Shown one piece after another: positions 1-9,834 of a DNA stretch of 64,000 nucleotides. The notes below the pieces were generated by a model, which saw only the letters and a list, made by a program, of their open reading frames with translations, was not told the DNA's origin and did not search any database. Within the stretch, counting starts at the first letter, position 1. Every line of letters starts with the position of its first letter. Origin of the DNA: Herbaspirillum sp. SJZ107 (GTDB lineage Bacteria; Pseudomonadota; Gammaproteobacteria; Burkholderiales; Burkholderiaceae_D); NCBI RefSeq assembly GCF_006715485.1, contig NZ_VFNH01000001.1, positions 930,001-994,000 on the forward strand. The letters run 5' to 3'. The position numbers and the translations under genes were made by a program.

Positions 1-1
1 C

Positions 2-1147
2 ATGGGCAGCGCGGTCCCGGCATGGACCCGTGCTCTGGCCAGGCATCTGGCCCCGCTGCCGGTGCTGTGCCTGGCCTTCGGGCTGGCCCTGGCGGGGTGC
101 AGCGCACCGGGCATCCACTTCCGTTCCGGCACGAATGCCGGCGCCGACGAGCCTGCGCCACCCACCGAACTCATCACCGAAACGCTGCTCGCCAGCGAAC
201 GGCAGCAGAACCGCGCAGTAGCCAACCAGAACCTCGACCGCCTGCTGGTGCCGAACCCGCCACCCTATAAAATCGGCAGCGGCGACATCCTCTCGATCGT
301 GGTGTGGGACCATCCCGAACTGGCCGGCGGCCTGACCGCGTCCGGCAATACCGATCCCGCCACCGCCGCGAGCGCGAGCGCGGTGCCGCAGGGCTTCGTG
401 GTCGACCACCAGGGCCGCATCCAGTTTCCGCTGGTCGGGCTGCTGGTCATGGAAGGCCTGACCGAGGAACAGGCGCGCGGGCTGCTGACCACCCGCCTGG
501 CCAAGTACCTGGCCCACCCCAACGTCACGCTGCGCGTGCAGGCCTACCGCAGCAAGCGCGTCTACATCGACGGCGAAGTCAAGTCGCCCGGCCTGCAGGC
601 GATCAACGACATTCCGATGACCCTGGTCGAAGCGCTGAACCGTGCCGGCGGCCTGCTGCCCACCGCCGACCAGAGCCGCATCGCCCTCGAGCGCGGCCAG
701 CAGCGCTACACCGTCAACCTGCGCGAGCTGGTCCAGAAGGGCGTCAATCCCGGCCTGGTGATGCTGGCGCCGGGCGATGTCGTGCGCGTGCATTCGCGCG
801 ACGAAAGCAAGGTGTTCGTGTCGGGCGAGGTGATCACGCCCAAGGCGCTGCTGATGCACGACGGCCGCCTGACGCTCAACGAAGCGCTCGGCGAAAGCGG
901 TGGCATCAGCCCGCTGAGCGGTGACGCGCGCCAGGTCTACGTGGTCCGCAAGACGCCGGAGCGTACCCGGGTGTTCCAGCTCGATGCGCGCGTCGCCGGA
1001 TCGCTGGCCATGGCCGAAGCTTTCGAGCTGCAGCCGAAGGACATCGTCTACGTTGCCGCGACGCCGCTGGCGAACTGGAACCGCCAGCTGAGCTTGCTGA
1101 TCCCGGGTGCCCTGACGTCTGCCGTCACCGCCACCAACCGGCCCTGA
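2..1147 (+). CDS. Polysaccharide export outer-membrane lipoprotein (Wza/EpsA-like)
   Basis: Probable outer-membrane export channel subunit for exopolysaccharide. The 381-residue product opens with a hydrophobic signal ending in a lipobox (L-A-G-C, Cys33), so it should be lipidated. A Poly_export-type domain starts near residue 90 (KIGSGDILSIVVWDHPEL), followed by two SLBB-like segments at about 185-250 and 265-330 (YIDGEVKSPG and VFVSGEVITPKAL). Length fits the Wza family. The next gene, 54 bases downstream, encodes the inner-membrane Wzc partner, the usual pairing. The start at base 2 gives a complete signal peptide, but the window edge hides any upstream start and the ribosome binding site. 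Confidence 0.9.
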   Translation: MGSAVPAWTRALARHLAPLPVLCLAFGLALAGCSAPGIHFRSGTNAGADEPAPPTELITETLLASERQQNRAVANQNLDRLLVPNPPPYKIGSGDILSIVVWDHPELAGGLTASGNTDPATAASASAVPQGFVVDHQGRIQFPLVGLLVMEGLTEEQARGLLTTRLAKYLAHPNVTLRVQAYRSKRVYIDGEVKSPGLQAINDIPMTLVEALNRAGGLLPTADQSRIALERGQQRYTVNLRELVQKGVNPGLVMLAPGDVVRVHSRDESKVFVSGEVITPKALLMHDGRLTLNEALGESGGISPLSGDARQVYVVRKTPERTRVFQLDARVAGSLAMAEAFELQPKDIVYVAATPLANWNRQLSLLIPGALTSAVTATNRP

Positions 1148-1201
1148 TCCGCGCCCATCCGCACCCACGAGTACCGACCCGATTCACGCACGGAGTATAC
1201 G

Positions 1202-3490
1202 ATGAGCAATGCCAGCGAGCAGCACGCACTGACCCAGGTGGCTTCCAGCCTGCCGATCCCCGGCGTGCCCTTCGATCCGCGCGTGGTCGAGGTCCCGCAG
1301 CAGGATCCGGGCTTCGACTTCAGGGGCCACCTGCACACCCTGTACGACAGCCGCTGGCTGATCGGGGGCATCACCGCCCTCATCACGCTGGTGGCGGTGC
1401 TGTACGCGCTGGTCGCCAAGCCGGTGTACGAAGCCAACCTGATGATCCACGTCGAGGAGGAAAGCCCGAACGCGTCGAAAAACATCCTGAGCGAAGCCTC
1501 GTCGCTGTTCGAGACCAAGAAGGCCGCGATCGCCGAAATGGAGCTGCTGCGCTCGCGCATGGTGGTATCGCGCGCGGTCGACAACCTGCAGCTGACCATC
1601 GACGTGCGGCCTAAATATTTTCCGATCGCCGGTTTCTGGTTTGCCAAGCAGAACGGCAGTTCCTTGTCGGAGCCCGGGCTGTTCGGCTACGGCGGCTATG
1701 CCTGGGGCGGCGAAAAGGCCGAGGTCTCGCTGTTCGAGGTGCCCGACGCCTGGCTCGGACGCGAGTTCACGCTGACAGCGTTGGGCAGCAAGCGCTTCCG
1801 CTTTTCCGGCGGCGGCCAGCGCATCGTGTTCGATGGCGACGTCGGCCTGCGCTACCGTGTGCCGACGCCCGAAGGCGTGATCGAACTGAAGGTCGACCGC
1901 ATGGCCGCCAATCCCGGCGTGCGCTTCCAGCTGCGCCGGATGTCGAGCCTGGCCATGATCCAGGCGATCCAGAACACGCTGGTGATCGCCGAGCAGGGCA
2001 AGCAGTCCGGCATCATCGAAGTCAAGCTGCAGGGCGAGAATGCGCGCCGTACCCATGCCGTGCTGAGCGAGATCGGGCGCGAGTACATGCGCCAGAACCT
2101 GGCACGCAAGACCGAGGAAGCCGAGAAATCGCTGGCCTTCCTGAACCAGCAGCTGCCCATCCTCAAGCGCCAGCTGGAACAGGCCGAAGACCGCTACAAC
2201 CAGTTCCGCAACGCCCACGGCACCGTCGACCTGCAGGAAGAGGCACGCATGACGCTGCAGCAGGCCGCCGCCGCGCGCGCCCGCCGCAACGACCTGATCC
2301 AGAAGAAAACCGAACTACTGGCGCGCTTCACCGAAGACCATCCGGTGGTGGCCGCCGTCAATCGCCAGCGCCGCGAAGTCGAGGCCGAGATCGAGTCGGT
2401 CAACGCCCGCATCAAGTCCATGCCGGTGCTCGAGCAGGACGAGGCGCGCCTCACGCGCGACATCAAGGTCAACACCGACCTGTACACCGCGCTGTCGAAC
2501 ACCGCCCAGCAGCTGCGCCTGATCTCGGTGGGCAGGGTCAGCAACGTGCGCATGGTCGATGCGCCGATCCCGCCCGAAAAACCGATCAAGCCGAACCGTC
2601 CATTGATCGTGGCGCTGGCGGTCGTCAGCGGCCTGTTCCTGGGCGCCCTGATCGCGCTGACGCGCAAGGCCATGATGGGCGGCATCGACGATCCGCAGAA
2701 GATCGAGCGTCTGCTGCGTGCGCGTGTCGTGTATGCCACGATCCCGCACAGCAGCAACCAGGACCGGCTGATGCGCAAGGCCAGGGGCGATCACGGTACG
2801 CTGCCGCTGCTGGCCAGCATCATCCCGGAAGACCCGGCCGTCGAAAGCCTGCGCAGCTTCCGCGCCGCCCTGCAATTCGCGATGCCGCACTTTCGCAACA
2901 ACATCGTGATGTTCGCCGGGCCCACGCGCGGAATCGGCAAGTCCTTCGTCAGCGCCAACTTTGCCGCCGTGATGGCGGCCAGCGGCAAGCGCGTGCTGCT
3001 GATCGACGCCGACCTGCGCAACGGCCAGCTGCACCATTACTTCGGCGGCGGCCGCGAGCGCGGGCTGTCGCGCGCCATCCTCGGCAAGGCGAATGTGGAA
3101 GACGTGATCCACCACGACGTGGTCGAGAACCTGGATTTCATCCCCACCGGCGAACTGCCGCCGAACCGCTCCGAATTCCTGCTGCACCCGAGTTTCGGCA
3201 ACCTGCTGCGCCAGGTGAGCGCGGCCTACGACCTGGTGCTGCTGGATCCGCCGCCGCTGCTAGCGATCGCGGATGCCCTGATCATCGGCGCGCACGCGGG
3301 CGCCGTCTTCATCGTCGCGCGTTCGGGCCAGACCAACGAATCCGAGATCAACGAGTCGATCAAGCGCCTGAACCACGCCGGCATCTCGCCCCAGGGTGTG
3401 CTGTTCAACGACATGGCGCCGCGTCTCGGGACTTACGGCGACTACCCGCGCATCGGCACCGCAGGGCGGATCGGTTTCAGCGGGGGCTGA
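1202..3490 (+). CDS. Chain-length determinant protein / tyrosine autokinase (Wzc-like)
   Basis: Inner-membrane copolymerase that sets polysaccharide chain length and carries a cytoplasmic BY-kinase. The 762-residue protein has a Wzz-type N-terminal domain with a first membrane helix near residues 50-72, a long periplasmic coiled-coil part (about 270-430) and a second helix at about 465-487. The kinase domain contains a Walker A motif GPTRGIGKS near residue 573, Walker A' VLLIDAD near 600 and Walker B LVLLDPPP near 678. The C-terminal tail has only two tyrosines (GTYGDYPR), a short tyrosine cluster compared with E. coli Wzc. It follows the export lipoprotein gene in the same direction. Confidence 0.93.
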   Translation: MSNASEQHALTQVASSLPIPGVPFDPRVVEVPQQDPGFDFRGHLHTLYDSRWLIGGITALITLVAVLYALVAKPVYEANLMIHVEEESPNASKNILSEASSLFETKKAAIAEMELLRSRMVVSRAVDNLQLTIDVRPKYFPIAGFWFAKQNGSSLSEPGLFGYGGYAWGGEKAEVSLFEVPDAWLGREFTLTALGSKRFRFSGGGQRIVFDGDVGLRYRVPTPEGVIELKVDRMAANPGVRFQLRRMSSLAMIQAIQNTLVIAEQGKQSGIIEVKLQGENARRTHAVLSEIGREYMRQNLARKTEEAEKSLAFLNQQLPILKRQLEQAEDRYNQFRNAHGTVDLQEEARMTLQQAAAARARRNDLIQKKTELLARFTEDHPVVAAVNRQRREVEAEIESVNARIKSMPVLEQDEARLTRDIKVNTDLYTALSNTAQQLRLISVGRVSNVRMVDAPIPPEKPIKPNRPLIVALAVVSGLFLGALIALTRKAMMGGIDDPQKIERLLRARVVYATIPHSSNQDRLMRKARGDHGTLPLLASIIPEDPAVESLRSFRAALQFAMPHFRNNIVMFAGPTRGIGKSFVSANFAAVMAASGKRVLLIDADLRNGQLHHYFGGGRERGLSRAILGKANVEDVIHHDVVENLDFIPTGELPPNRSEFLLHPSFGNLLRQVSAAYDLVLLDPPPLLAIADALIIGAHAGAVFIVARSGQTNESEINESIKRLNHAGISPQGVLFNDMAPRLGTYGDYPRIGTAGRIGFSGG

Positions 3491-3976
3491 GCGGATTGTC
3501 GATGGGAGTCGGGCTGCAGCCGCCGGCCCGGTCATCCCAGCCGATCGAACGGTGCGTCAAGCAGCGCTACCGAGGCCGGTTCCACCGAGGCCGGCTTATT
3601 CGTGCGAGAGGCGAACTCTAGCCACATTCATCGTGTCTAAACAGGCATGGAACTCGACGATGAATGCACGGATAGGCCTTCGTTCGGCAGCGCTAGCTAT
3701 CCCGCTGACAGAGTCGTGGCGGTAGCGTTGCGCATGGGCCGTTCAGTCGAAGCCCTGTCGGGCCGGACCCGGCTCATTACCGAATATCTTGAAGAGATCT
3801 ACCGGGAAGGTATCCGGCGCGGCATCGGCCGGCGCTGCTGCGCGGTGTGCCGGACCACATGCTTCGCTGCCTGCAGCCGGGCCGATACGCTGGCCCGGCG
3901 ATACGGGGAATATGGGCGATATGGGCGAAACTGGCGATACCGACTGCGTACCCGGACCGATGCCGGGCACGCAGCC
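3491..3976. other. Intergenic region without a recognised gene
   Basis: This 486-base gap lies between convergent units: the wzc-like gene ends from the left and the acyltransferase gene ends from the right. I see no convincing coding sequence. Two copies of CGAGGCCGG lie near 3570-3596, and a degenerate 9-base tandem repeat of the form GATATGGGC lies at about 3899-3945. No strong hairpin followed by a T run was found. Confidence 0.5.
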
Positions 3977-5179
3977 TTATTTGATCGACGCGGATACGAT
4001 CGCCGGACGCCGCGTCTGCGACCGCAGGGCGTTCTTCAGCAGGCGCCGGATGCGGAAGGTATGCGACTCGAACAGCAGGTAGGAGAGATAGGCGGCAGCC
4101 ATGATCGCGAGCAGCATGCCGAAGTAGATCGCGAAATCCGCCGGCTGGTTGGCCACCAGGCGGTTGCGGCCGAATTCCTGCATGCCCAGGTGGCGCAGCA
4201 GCTTGATCAGCGGTACGTGGATCACGTAGAGCGTGAACGAAAACTCGGACAGCAGATGGGCAGCGGGCGCGAGCGTGCGCATCCAGCCGGGGCTGGCGGC
4301 GAGCGGGCGCTGCATCGATGCGAGGAAGGCCAGCAGGGGCAGGCTGTACATCAGGTGTTTCACGAAGAGGCCAGGGTTCAGGTCGTCGTTCCCTTCGGTG
4401 GCGCGCAGAAAGACGAGGGCGGCGGCGGCAGCAAGGAGCAGGGCGGCGCGCACGGCCGTCGTGCAATCGATGCGCACGCGCGAGAACAGGGCGCCGAGCA
4501 GCCACAGGGCGAAATACACGGTCATCGATGCCGGCAGTCCCACGGCGGTCAGCACCAGCACGGTGGCGGCGACCAGCTGGCGTACCCGGGTGCGTCCGGT
4601 GAATACGATCAGCAGCAGGGGAAACTGCAGGTAGTACCAGGTCTCGTTGGACAGGCTCCACAATGCGTAATTGTCGGCGAAGGTCGGTACCAGCACGGTC
4701 TGCAGGCCGAGCAGGTTGCCGATGAAGCTGGCGGCCGAGTAATCGTTCGCGGCCGAGAAGTCGGCCTGCGCGAGCGACACGGTACCCGTAACCGCGCCGA
4801 CGGCGAGCATCAGGCACAGGGCCGGTACCAGCACCGTCCACAACCGGGTGGCGCGGTCGATGGCGTAGGCGGTCATGGCGCCGGGCTGGTCGAGCTTGTT
4901 GAGCAGGCTGCCGCCGACCAGCCAGCCGCTGATCAGGAAGAACACGACAACCGCCTGATGCGAAAAGGCGGTGGCGAAGGCCAGTATCTGGTAGTACAGC
5001 GGCGGATCGGCGAGTTCGCGCAAGCCGGGAAACATTTCGGATCGCAGGTGCGCCGCCGCGACTTGCAGCGCCGCCAATCCGCGCAGCAGCGAAATCAGGA
5101 AGGAATGGGCCGAGTGGGTGTCGACCTGGCTCTGTCGCTGCCAATGCAGACGGAACGATGGGGTACGCATGCTACACAT
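3977..5179 (-). CDS. Acyltransferase 3 family membrane protein
   Basis: Probable integral-membrane O-acyltransferase (OafA/ExoZ type) that acetylates or otherwise acylates the surface polysaccharide. The product of about 400 residues has multiple hydrophobic segments and the family N-terminal pattern RGLAALQVAAAH followed by FFLISGWLVGG. The start at 5179 is chosen because AGGAG sits just upstream, whereas the longer reading to 5251 has no comparable site. It is the last gene of the minus-strand polysaccharide operon, 62 bases after the PAP2 gene. The acyl group and acceptor sugar cannot be read from the sequence. Confidence 0.88.
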   Translation of the reverse strand: MCSMRTPSFRLHWQRQSQVDTHSAHSFLISLLRGLAALQVAAAHLRSEMFPGLRELADPPLYYQILAFATAFSHQAVVVFFLISGWLVGGSLLNKLDQPGAMTAYAIDRATRLWTVLVPALCLMLAVGAVTGTVSLAQADFSAANDYSAASFIGNLLGLQTVLVPTFADNYALWSLSNETWYYLQFPLLLIVFTGRTRVRQLVAATVLVLTAVGLPASMTVYFALWLLGALFSRVRIDCTTAVRAALLLAAAAALVFLRATEGNDDLNPGLFVKHLMYSLPLLAFLASMQRPLAASPGWMRTLAPAAHLLSEFSFTLYVIHVPLIKLLRHLGMQEFGRNRLVANQPADFAIYFGMLLAIMAAAYLSYLLFESHTFRIRRLLKNALRSQTRRPAIVSASIK

Positions 5180-5241
5180 GGGAGTCTCCTGTCGAAAAGC
5201 ATTCACTGCCGGGTAAAAAAAGCGTTTAAAACGGGGGCGCC

Positions 5242-5892
5242 TCAGCCGCATTGATCCCAGGGCACCGGTGCGCTATTGCCTGACAGGACCAGGGCGACCT
5301 TGATCATCCACCAGTTGAGCGGGGCCGAACGCAGCAGCCAGGCGCTGGCCAGGCAGGCCAGGGCTGCGCAGGCGATCGTGGCCGGTGTCGGCGCAAATGC
5401 GGGCGCGGCCGCAGGTGCCAGCGAAGTCACTGCGGTGACGGGCGTGCCGCGGGCAAGCCGCGCAGTGCACAGAAAGGCGCCGGCGCCGATCACCCAGCCG
5501 GCCGCGGCTTCGGCCAGCGTATGCTCGCCGGCATGGACGAGTGCCGCCGCGACCACGGCGGCCAGCGCCAGCGCCGCGGCGGCGGCCGGTACCCTGGCGC
5601 GTGCCATCCGCGCCGGCATGGCCAGGTAGCACAGGGTTGGGAAAACGGCGGCGAAGCCGGTCGCGTGACCGCTGACGGCCTTGAAGGCCAGGGCCGGCAA
5701 GCCGGTCGCCCAGCCCATGAAGGCGATCTTGGTGGCCGCCACCAAACCCAGCGCCAGTCCGAACCCGACGATCCAGCCGAGCGCGGCGCGCCAGGCGCGG
5801 GCGGCGAGCAGCCAGGCCGCGATCGCGCTGCCGAGCGGCAGGGTCAGCATCGGGTCACCCAGATGGAACAACTGGTACCAGCTCATGTGCAT
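5242..5892 (-). CDS. Degenerate PAP2-like membrane phosphatase
   Basis: Polytopic membrane protein of 216 residues resembling PAP2 phosphatases, which remove phosphate from polyprenyl or lipid phosphates. Motif 2 is recognisable as VSGHATGF and motif 3 as HAGEHTLAEAAAGW, so the two catalytic-type histidines are kept. The usual PSGH proline and the Asp after the motif 3 histidine are replaced, and motif 1 (KxxxxxxRP) is not clear. The start at 5892 is preceded by AGAGG and lies 10 bases after the sugar-transferase gene. In this operon a role in undecaprenyl-(di)phosphate recycling is plausible but inferred. Confidence 0.7.
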   Translation of the reverse strand: MHMSWYQLFHLGDPMLTLPLGSAIAAWLLAARAWRAALGWIVGFGLALGLVAATKIAFMGWATGLPALAFKAVSGHATGFAAVFPTLCYLAMPARMARARVPAAAAALALAAVVAAALVHAGEHTLAEAAAGWVIGAGAFLCTARLARGTPVTAVTSLAPAAAPAFAPTPATIACAALACLASAWLLRSAPLNWWMIKVALVLSGNSAPVPWDQCG

Positions 5893-5902
5893 GCCGGGCC
5901 TC

Positions 5903-6547
5903 TTACCTGAGCACGGCCGCCAGGGTGCGGAAGATGATGCGCAGGTCGAGCCAGAACGAGCGTTCGCGCACGTAGCGCTGGTAGTACTCGAGCTTGACCG
6001 GCAGAATGGTCTCGACATAGGCGCGTTCGGGATCGGCGGCGCGTCCCAGGATCTCGCTTTCCTCCTTGTACAGGATCGACGCCAGGTCGGTGATGCCGGG
6101 CGCCACCGACAGGACGGCGGCGCGCGCCGCCGGCGGATAGCAGTCGACGTAGCGCGGCACTTCCGGACGCGGACCGACCAGGCTCATCGTGCCCTGCAGC
6201 ACGTTGATCAGCTGCGGCAGCTCGTCCAGCTTGCTGCTGCGCAGGAAGCGGCCGGCACGCGTGATGCGCGGATCGCAGCCGACGGTGAGCTGGCGGCCGT
6301 CGTCGGGGCGGGCCACCATGGTGCGGAACTTGAGTATGTCGAAGCGCACGCCGTGGCGGCCGACCCGCTGCTGGCGGAACAGCACCGGGCCCGGCGAATC
6401 GAGCCGGACCCACAGCGCCAGCGCCAGCAGCAGCGGTGCCAGCAGCAGCAGGCCGATGCCGGCGGCGCACACGTCGAACAGGCGCTTGGCTACCTGCGCG
6501 CCGGTTCGATCGCGCTGTTGTTGCGGTTGCTTGTCGGCGGGCGTCAT
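5903..6547 (-). CDS. Initiating phosphoglycosyl transferase (PglC/WcaJ C-terminal type)
   Basis: Predicted to move a sugar-1-phosphate from a UDP-sugar to undecaprenyl phosphate, starting the repeat unit. The 214-residue protein corresponds to the small monotopic form: one N-terminal hydrophobic hairpin (residues about 26-47), then the family motifs KFRTM, the LDELPQ helix and SLVGPRPE. The large multi-membrane N-terminal half of WbaP/WcaJ is absent, as in PglC. It overlaps the aminotransferase gene upstream by 4 bases, suggesting that the sugar made by that enzyme is its substrate. Confidence 0.9.
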   Translation of the reverse strand: MTPADKQPQQQRDRTGAQVAKRLFDVCAAGIGLLLLAPLLLALALWVRLDSPGPVLFRQQRVGRHGVRFDILKFRTMVARPDDGRQLTVGCDPRITRAGRFLRSSKLDELPQLINVLQGTMSLVGPRPEVPRYVDCYPPAARAAVLSVAPGITDLASILYKEESEILGRAADPERAYVETILPVKLEYYQRYVRERSFWLDLRIIFRTLAAVLR

Positions 6548-7728
6548 GCCAGCAGCTCATGCAGGGCGCGGATGACGCGGTCCTGGTCGGCGTCGGTCAT
6601 CCTGGTGTAGAGCGGCAGCGTGAGCATGCGCTCGAAGCAGGCTTCGGCGACCGGGAACTGCGCCGGCGCCAGGCTACCGCTATCGCGCCAGTAGGGATGG
6701 CGGTGCAGCGGGATGAAGTGCACGCTGGTGCCGATGCCGCGTTCCGACAGCGCCTGGATCAGGGCGTCGCGCCCGAGCGGCGCCTGCGGCGCCAGGCGCA
6801 CCACATACAGATGCCATGCGTGGGTGCTGGCGGCGCCGGCCCGTGCCGGCAGCTGCAGCGGCAGCCCGGCCAGGCCGGCGTCGTAGCGCTGCGCCAGCTG
6901 TTCGCGGCGGCGCGCGAAGCGGTCGATCTTGCGCAGCTGCTGGATGCCGATGGCCGAGGCGATGTCGGTCAGGTTGTACTTGAAGCCGGCGGCGACCACT
7001 TCGTAGAACCAGGCCGGCGTGCGCGACACGTAGCGGTTGAAGGCGTCCTGGCTGATGCCGTGGATGCGCATCAAGCGTACACGGCGTGCCAGTTCGGGGT
7101 CGCGCGTGACCACCATGCCGCCTTCACCGGTGGTCATGGTCTTGTTGGCGTAGAAGCTGAACACGGTGGCGTCGCTGCCGAGGGTACCGACCATCTGTCC
7201 CTTGTAGCGGGTGGGAAAGGCGTGCGCCGCGTCCTCGACCACGCGCAGGCCGTGGCGCCGCGCCAGTGCCAGCAGGGCATCCATGTCGCAGGCCAGGCCG
7301 GCGTAGTGCACCGGCATGATGGCGCGGGTGCGCGGCGTGATGGCAGCCTCGACGGCGGCGAGGTCGATGTTCATGTGGCCGGGGTCGACGTCGACCAGCA
7401 CCGGCTGCGCGCCCAGGTAACGCACCACTTCGGCGGTGGCCGTGAAGGTCATGGTCGGCACGATCACCTCGTCGCCGGGGCCGATGCCGAGGCCTTCCAG
7501 GGCCAGATGCAGGCCAGCGGTGGCAGAGTTGACGGAGATCGCCTGCAGGTCGGGCTGGCCGAGGTAAGCGGCGAAATCGTGTTCGAACTGGCGCGTGACC
7601 GGCCCGGTCGTGACCCAGCCGGAGCGCAGGCAGGCCACCACGGCGTCGATCTCGGCGTCGTCGATGTCGGGCAGGGCGAAGGGCAGGAAGGGTTCGGCGG
7701 CGGATTCGAGACGGTCTTGTTCAGCCAT
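6544..7728 (-). CDS. DegT/DnrJ/EryC1/StrS-family sugar aminotransferase
   Basis: PLP-dependent aminotransferase acting on a keto-sugar nucleotide. The roughly 394-residue protein has the family features: an N-terminal [11 protein letters not shown] segment, the [11 protein letters not shown] motif, the EDAAHAFP cofactor-binding stretch and the Schiff-base lysine in FSFYANKTM (about Lys196). It sits immediately before a PglC-like transferase and in an operon with a WbpM-type 4,6-dehydratase, so a C4 aminotransferase making a 4-amino-4,6-dideoxy sugar is the best guess. The start at 7728 is chosen for a GGAG 9 bases upstream; it overlaps the preceding glycosyltransferase gene by 8 bases. Starts at 7737 or 7746 are also possible. 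Confidence 0.9.
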   Translation of the reverse strand: MAEQDRLESAAEPFLPFALPDIDDAEIDAVVACLRSGWVTTGPVTRQFEHDFAAYLGQPDLQAISVNSATAGLHLALEGLGIGPGDEVIVPTMTFTATAEVVRYLGAQPVLVDVDPGHMNIDLAAVEAAITPRTRAIMPVHYAGLACDMDALLALARRHGLRVVEDAAHAFPTRYKGQMVGTLGSDATVFSFYANKTMTTGEGGMVVTRDPELARRVRLMRIHGISQDAFNRYVSRTPAWFYEVVAAGFKYNLTDIASAIGIQQLRKIDRFARRREQLAQRYDAGLAGLPLQLPARAGAASTHAWHLYVVRLAPQAPLGRDALIQALSERGIGTSVHFIPLHRHPYWRDSGSLAPAQFPVAEACFERMLTLPLYTRMTDADQDRVIRALHELLA

Positions 7729-8980
7729 GGCGCGCATCTCCAGCAAGGGCGGTTAAAAAGCGTTGTCCGAGCACCGGGTAGGTGTGGTTGGCGAGGGCAT
7801 AGGCGCGGCCGCGCAGTCCGAGCGCGGCGCGGGCGTCGGCACCCAGTGCCAGCAGAGCGAGGATGCCGTCGGCCAGCGCTCCCGGGTCTTCCGGTGCCAC
7901 GGTAAGTCCGCAGCCGGCCTCGGCCACCGGGTCGTTGCCGGCCTCGACCGCGTGGAGTACGGGACGGGCCGCCATCATGTAATCGATTAATTTATTAGGC
8001 GAGATGCCGAAGCGGTACAGCGGCTGCCGGCGCCAGCCGATATAGGCGAGGTCGAAGCGGCGTAGCAGCGCCGGCACCATGGCCTTCGGCACCGGATCGA
8101 AGAAGTGCACGTTGGCGAGGTCCATGTCGAGTGCGCGCCGTACCAGTGCCGCCTTGTCGGGTCCATTGCCGACCAGTACGAAGGCGACTGGCTTGTCGCG
8201 CAGCCGGGCGGCGGCGTCGAGCAGGGTGCCGAGTGCATTCGCCAGGCCATGGGTGCCGGCATAGCCGACCACGAATTTGCCGCGCATGCGCAAGGTGTCG
8301 AGCGCAGCATCGAGGGTGGGCGGCAGCGCATGCGTGTCCGCTTTTCCCTCGTCCTGCCATTCGGCCGGGTCGACGCCGTTCGGCACCAGGTGCAGCTTGT
8401 GCGGCGCCATGCCATGCGCCTCGAGGTGTTCGCGTACGCGCGGCAGGATCGAGACGATGGCGTCGGCCTGGCGGCAGGCGAAATCCTCGGCCGCCTGCAG
8501 CAGCATGATGAACGGATGCCAGCGCGAGTAGCCGCCCAGTTCCATCGGCGACAGCGGCCACAGGTCGTGCAGTTCGAACAGCAGGCGCGCGCCGGCGCGG
8601 CGGGCGATGCGCGCGGCCGGCCAGATGTCGAGCGGATAGGTGCTGGATGCAATCACCACGTCCGGCCGCAGGCTGCGCGCCAGCATGTCGGCATCGCGCC
8701 GCAGGCGCAGCACGAAGGCCAGCATGTTGCGCACCCGTCCGGCGCCGTTGCCGCGGTAAGGCGGCGTGGCCAGCCAGGTGTAGTGGATGCCGTCGATGGT
8801 CTCGTCCAGCCGCCCGGTGCCCTGCAGCTGTGGTGCCTGGCTGCGGATGTGCGATTCGGACGAGGCCACGATGTGCACGCGGTGCCCGAGGCGCACCCAC
8901 TCGCGCGCCAGGTAATACGGACGGTATTCCATCCCGTGGCGCACCGAACCGGCATAGTGGTTGATGAGGAGGATGTTCAT
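7721..8980 (-). CDS. Glycosyltransferase family 4 (WbuB-like)
   Basis: Cytoplasmic GT-B glycosyltransferase of 419 residues. The start at 8980 ([12 protein letters not shown]) gives the typical N-terminal strand and glycine-rich loop. The C-terminal donor-binding half includes [10 protein letters not shown] near the linker and [19 protein letters not shown], the family's EX7E-like region being degenerate (K-L-I-D-Y-M-M). It resembles WbuB-type enzymes that add an amino sugar. An ATGA overlap with the upstream deacetylase-like gene indicates coupled translation. Sugar specificity cannot be assigned. Confidence 0.9.
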   Translation of the reverse strand: MNILLINHYAGSVRHGMEYRPYYLAREWVRLGHRVHIVASSESHIRSQAPQLQGTGRLDETIDGIHYTWLATPPYRGNGAGRVRNMLAFVLRLRRDADMLARSLRPDVVIASSTYPLDIWPAARIARRAGARLLFELHDLWPLSPMELGGYSRWHPFIMLLQAAEDFACRQADAIVSILPRVREHLEAHGMAPHKLHLVPNGVDPAEWQDEGKADTHALPPTLDAALDTLRMRGKFVVGYAGTHGLANALGTLLDAAARLRDKPVAFVLVGNGPDKAALVRRALDMDLANVHFFDPVPKAMVPALLRRFDLAYIGWRRQPLYRFGISPNKLIDYMMAARPVLHAVEAGNDPVAEAGCGLTVAPEDPGALADGILALLALGADARAALGLRGRAYALANHTYPVLGQRFLTALAGDARHG

Positions 8981-9834
8981 GTGTGCCACACCAGTTCTTC
9001 GGCCAGGCGCACCATGTTGCAGCGCGTGTTTTCGACCCAGTTGGTTTCCCACTGGACCGGGTGGGTCAGGAAGCAGATGCGCGCATGGCGGCCCAGCGCC
9101 TCGAAGGGCGAAACCGGGTAATAGAACACCGGATATGGACGATCGCTGACGTACAGGTCGAAGTGGCGCAGCAGCTCGTTGTCGTAGGATTCGCATTCGA
9201 TGCCGCAGCGCCGGCGCAGCTCGGGATCGCGCAGCAGCTCGTGGTTGATCACCTTGAGGCGGCGGTTGGCGAAGTCGCCGTGGCTGGCCACCGTCGCCAT
9301 CCGCAGGCCGAGTTCGGTGCTGATGCGCATGAAATTGCGCTCGAACTGGACGCGGATCTCGGGGAAGCACGCGCGCACTTCGCAGCCGCGGCGCAGCCGG
9401 TGGTGCTTGGCATAGGTGGCGACTTCCTCGTAGTGATAGCTGGCTTCGCTGCCGGCGGCTTCGATCGCGCGCATGAAGCCGATGTCGAGCGTGCTCAGAC
9501 GGAAGTAGTAGCTGGCTCGCACCCCGTGCCTGACTTCGAGGTCGAACATCTTGCGCGCCGTGCGCAGGTCGCTGTCGATGTCGTGGCGGTGCACCAGTAC
9601 CCGGGCCGGGCCGCCGTCGCCGCGCTGCACGGCGCGGTAGAAGTCGCGCACCGACAGCTGGGCATAGCCGGCCTGGCCGGCTTGCATCAGCAGCTTTTCG
9701 TATTCGGCCAGGCGCGACGGCATCAGGTAGTCGGCGTAGAGGCGCGAATACAGGCGGCGCAACAGCGACCGGCGCGGGGCGCGATGCGGGGCGCCGCGCG
9801 GGGGTGTGGGCAGCGGACGGAGCGAGGTGTTCAT
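8977..9834 (-). CDS. Uncharacterised protein, polysaccharide-deacetylase-like
   Basis: Protein of 285 residues with no confident function. A stretch near residues 95-140 (VLVHRHDIDSDLRTARKMF and SYYFRLSTLD) resembles the NodB deacetylase core, including an HDID motif for metal binding and a downstream HYEEVATYAKHH segment with further histidines. No signal peptide is present, so it probably acts in the cytoplasm on a nucleotide or lipid-linked sugar. Both ends overlap neighbours by 4 bases (ATGA), tying it firmly to the operon. It could equally be a non-enzymatic relative of the fold. Confidence 0.75.
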   Translation of the reverse strand: MNTSLRPLPTPPRGAPHRAPRRSLLRRLYSRLYADYLMPSRLAEYEKLLMQAGQAGYAQLSVRDFYRAVQRGDGGPARVLVHRHDIDSDLRTARKMFDLEVRHGVRASYYFRLSTLDIGFMRAIEAAGSEASYHYEEVATYAKHHRLRRGCEVRACFPEIRVQFERNFMRISTELGLRMATVASHGDFANRRLKVINHELLRDPELRRRCGIECESYDNELLRHFDLYVSDRPYPVFYYPVSPFEALGRHARICFLTHPVQWETNWVENTRCNMVRLAEELVWHT

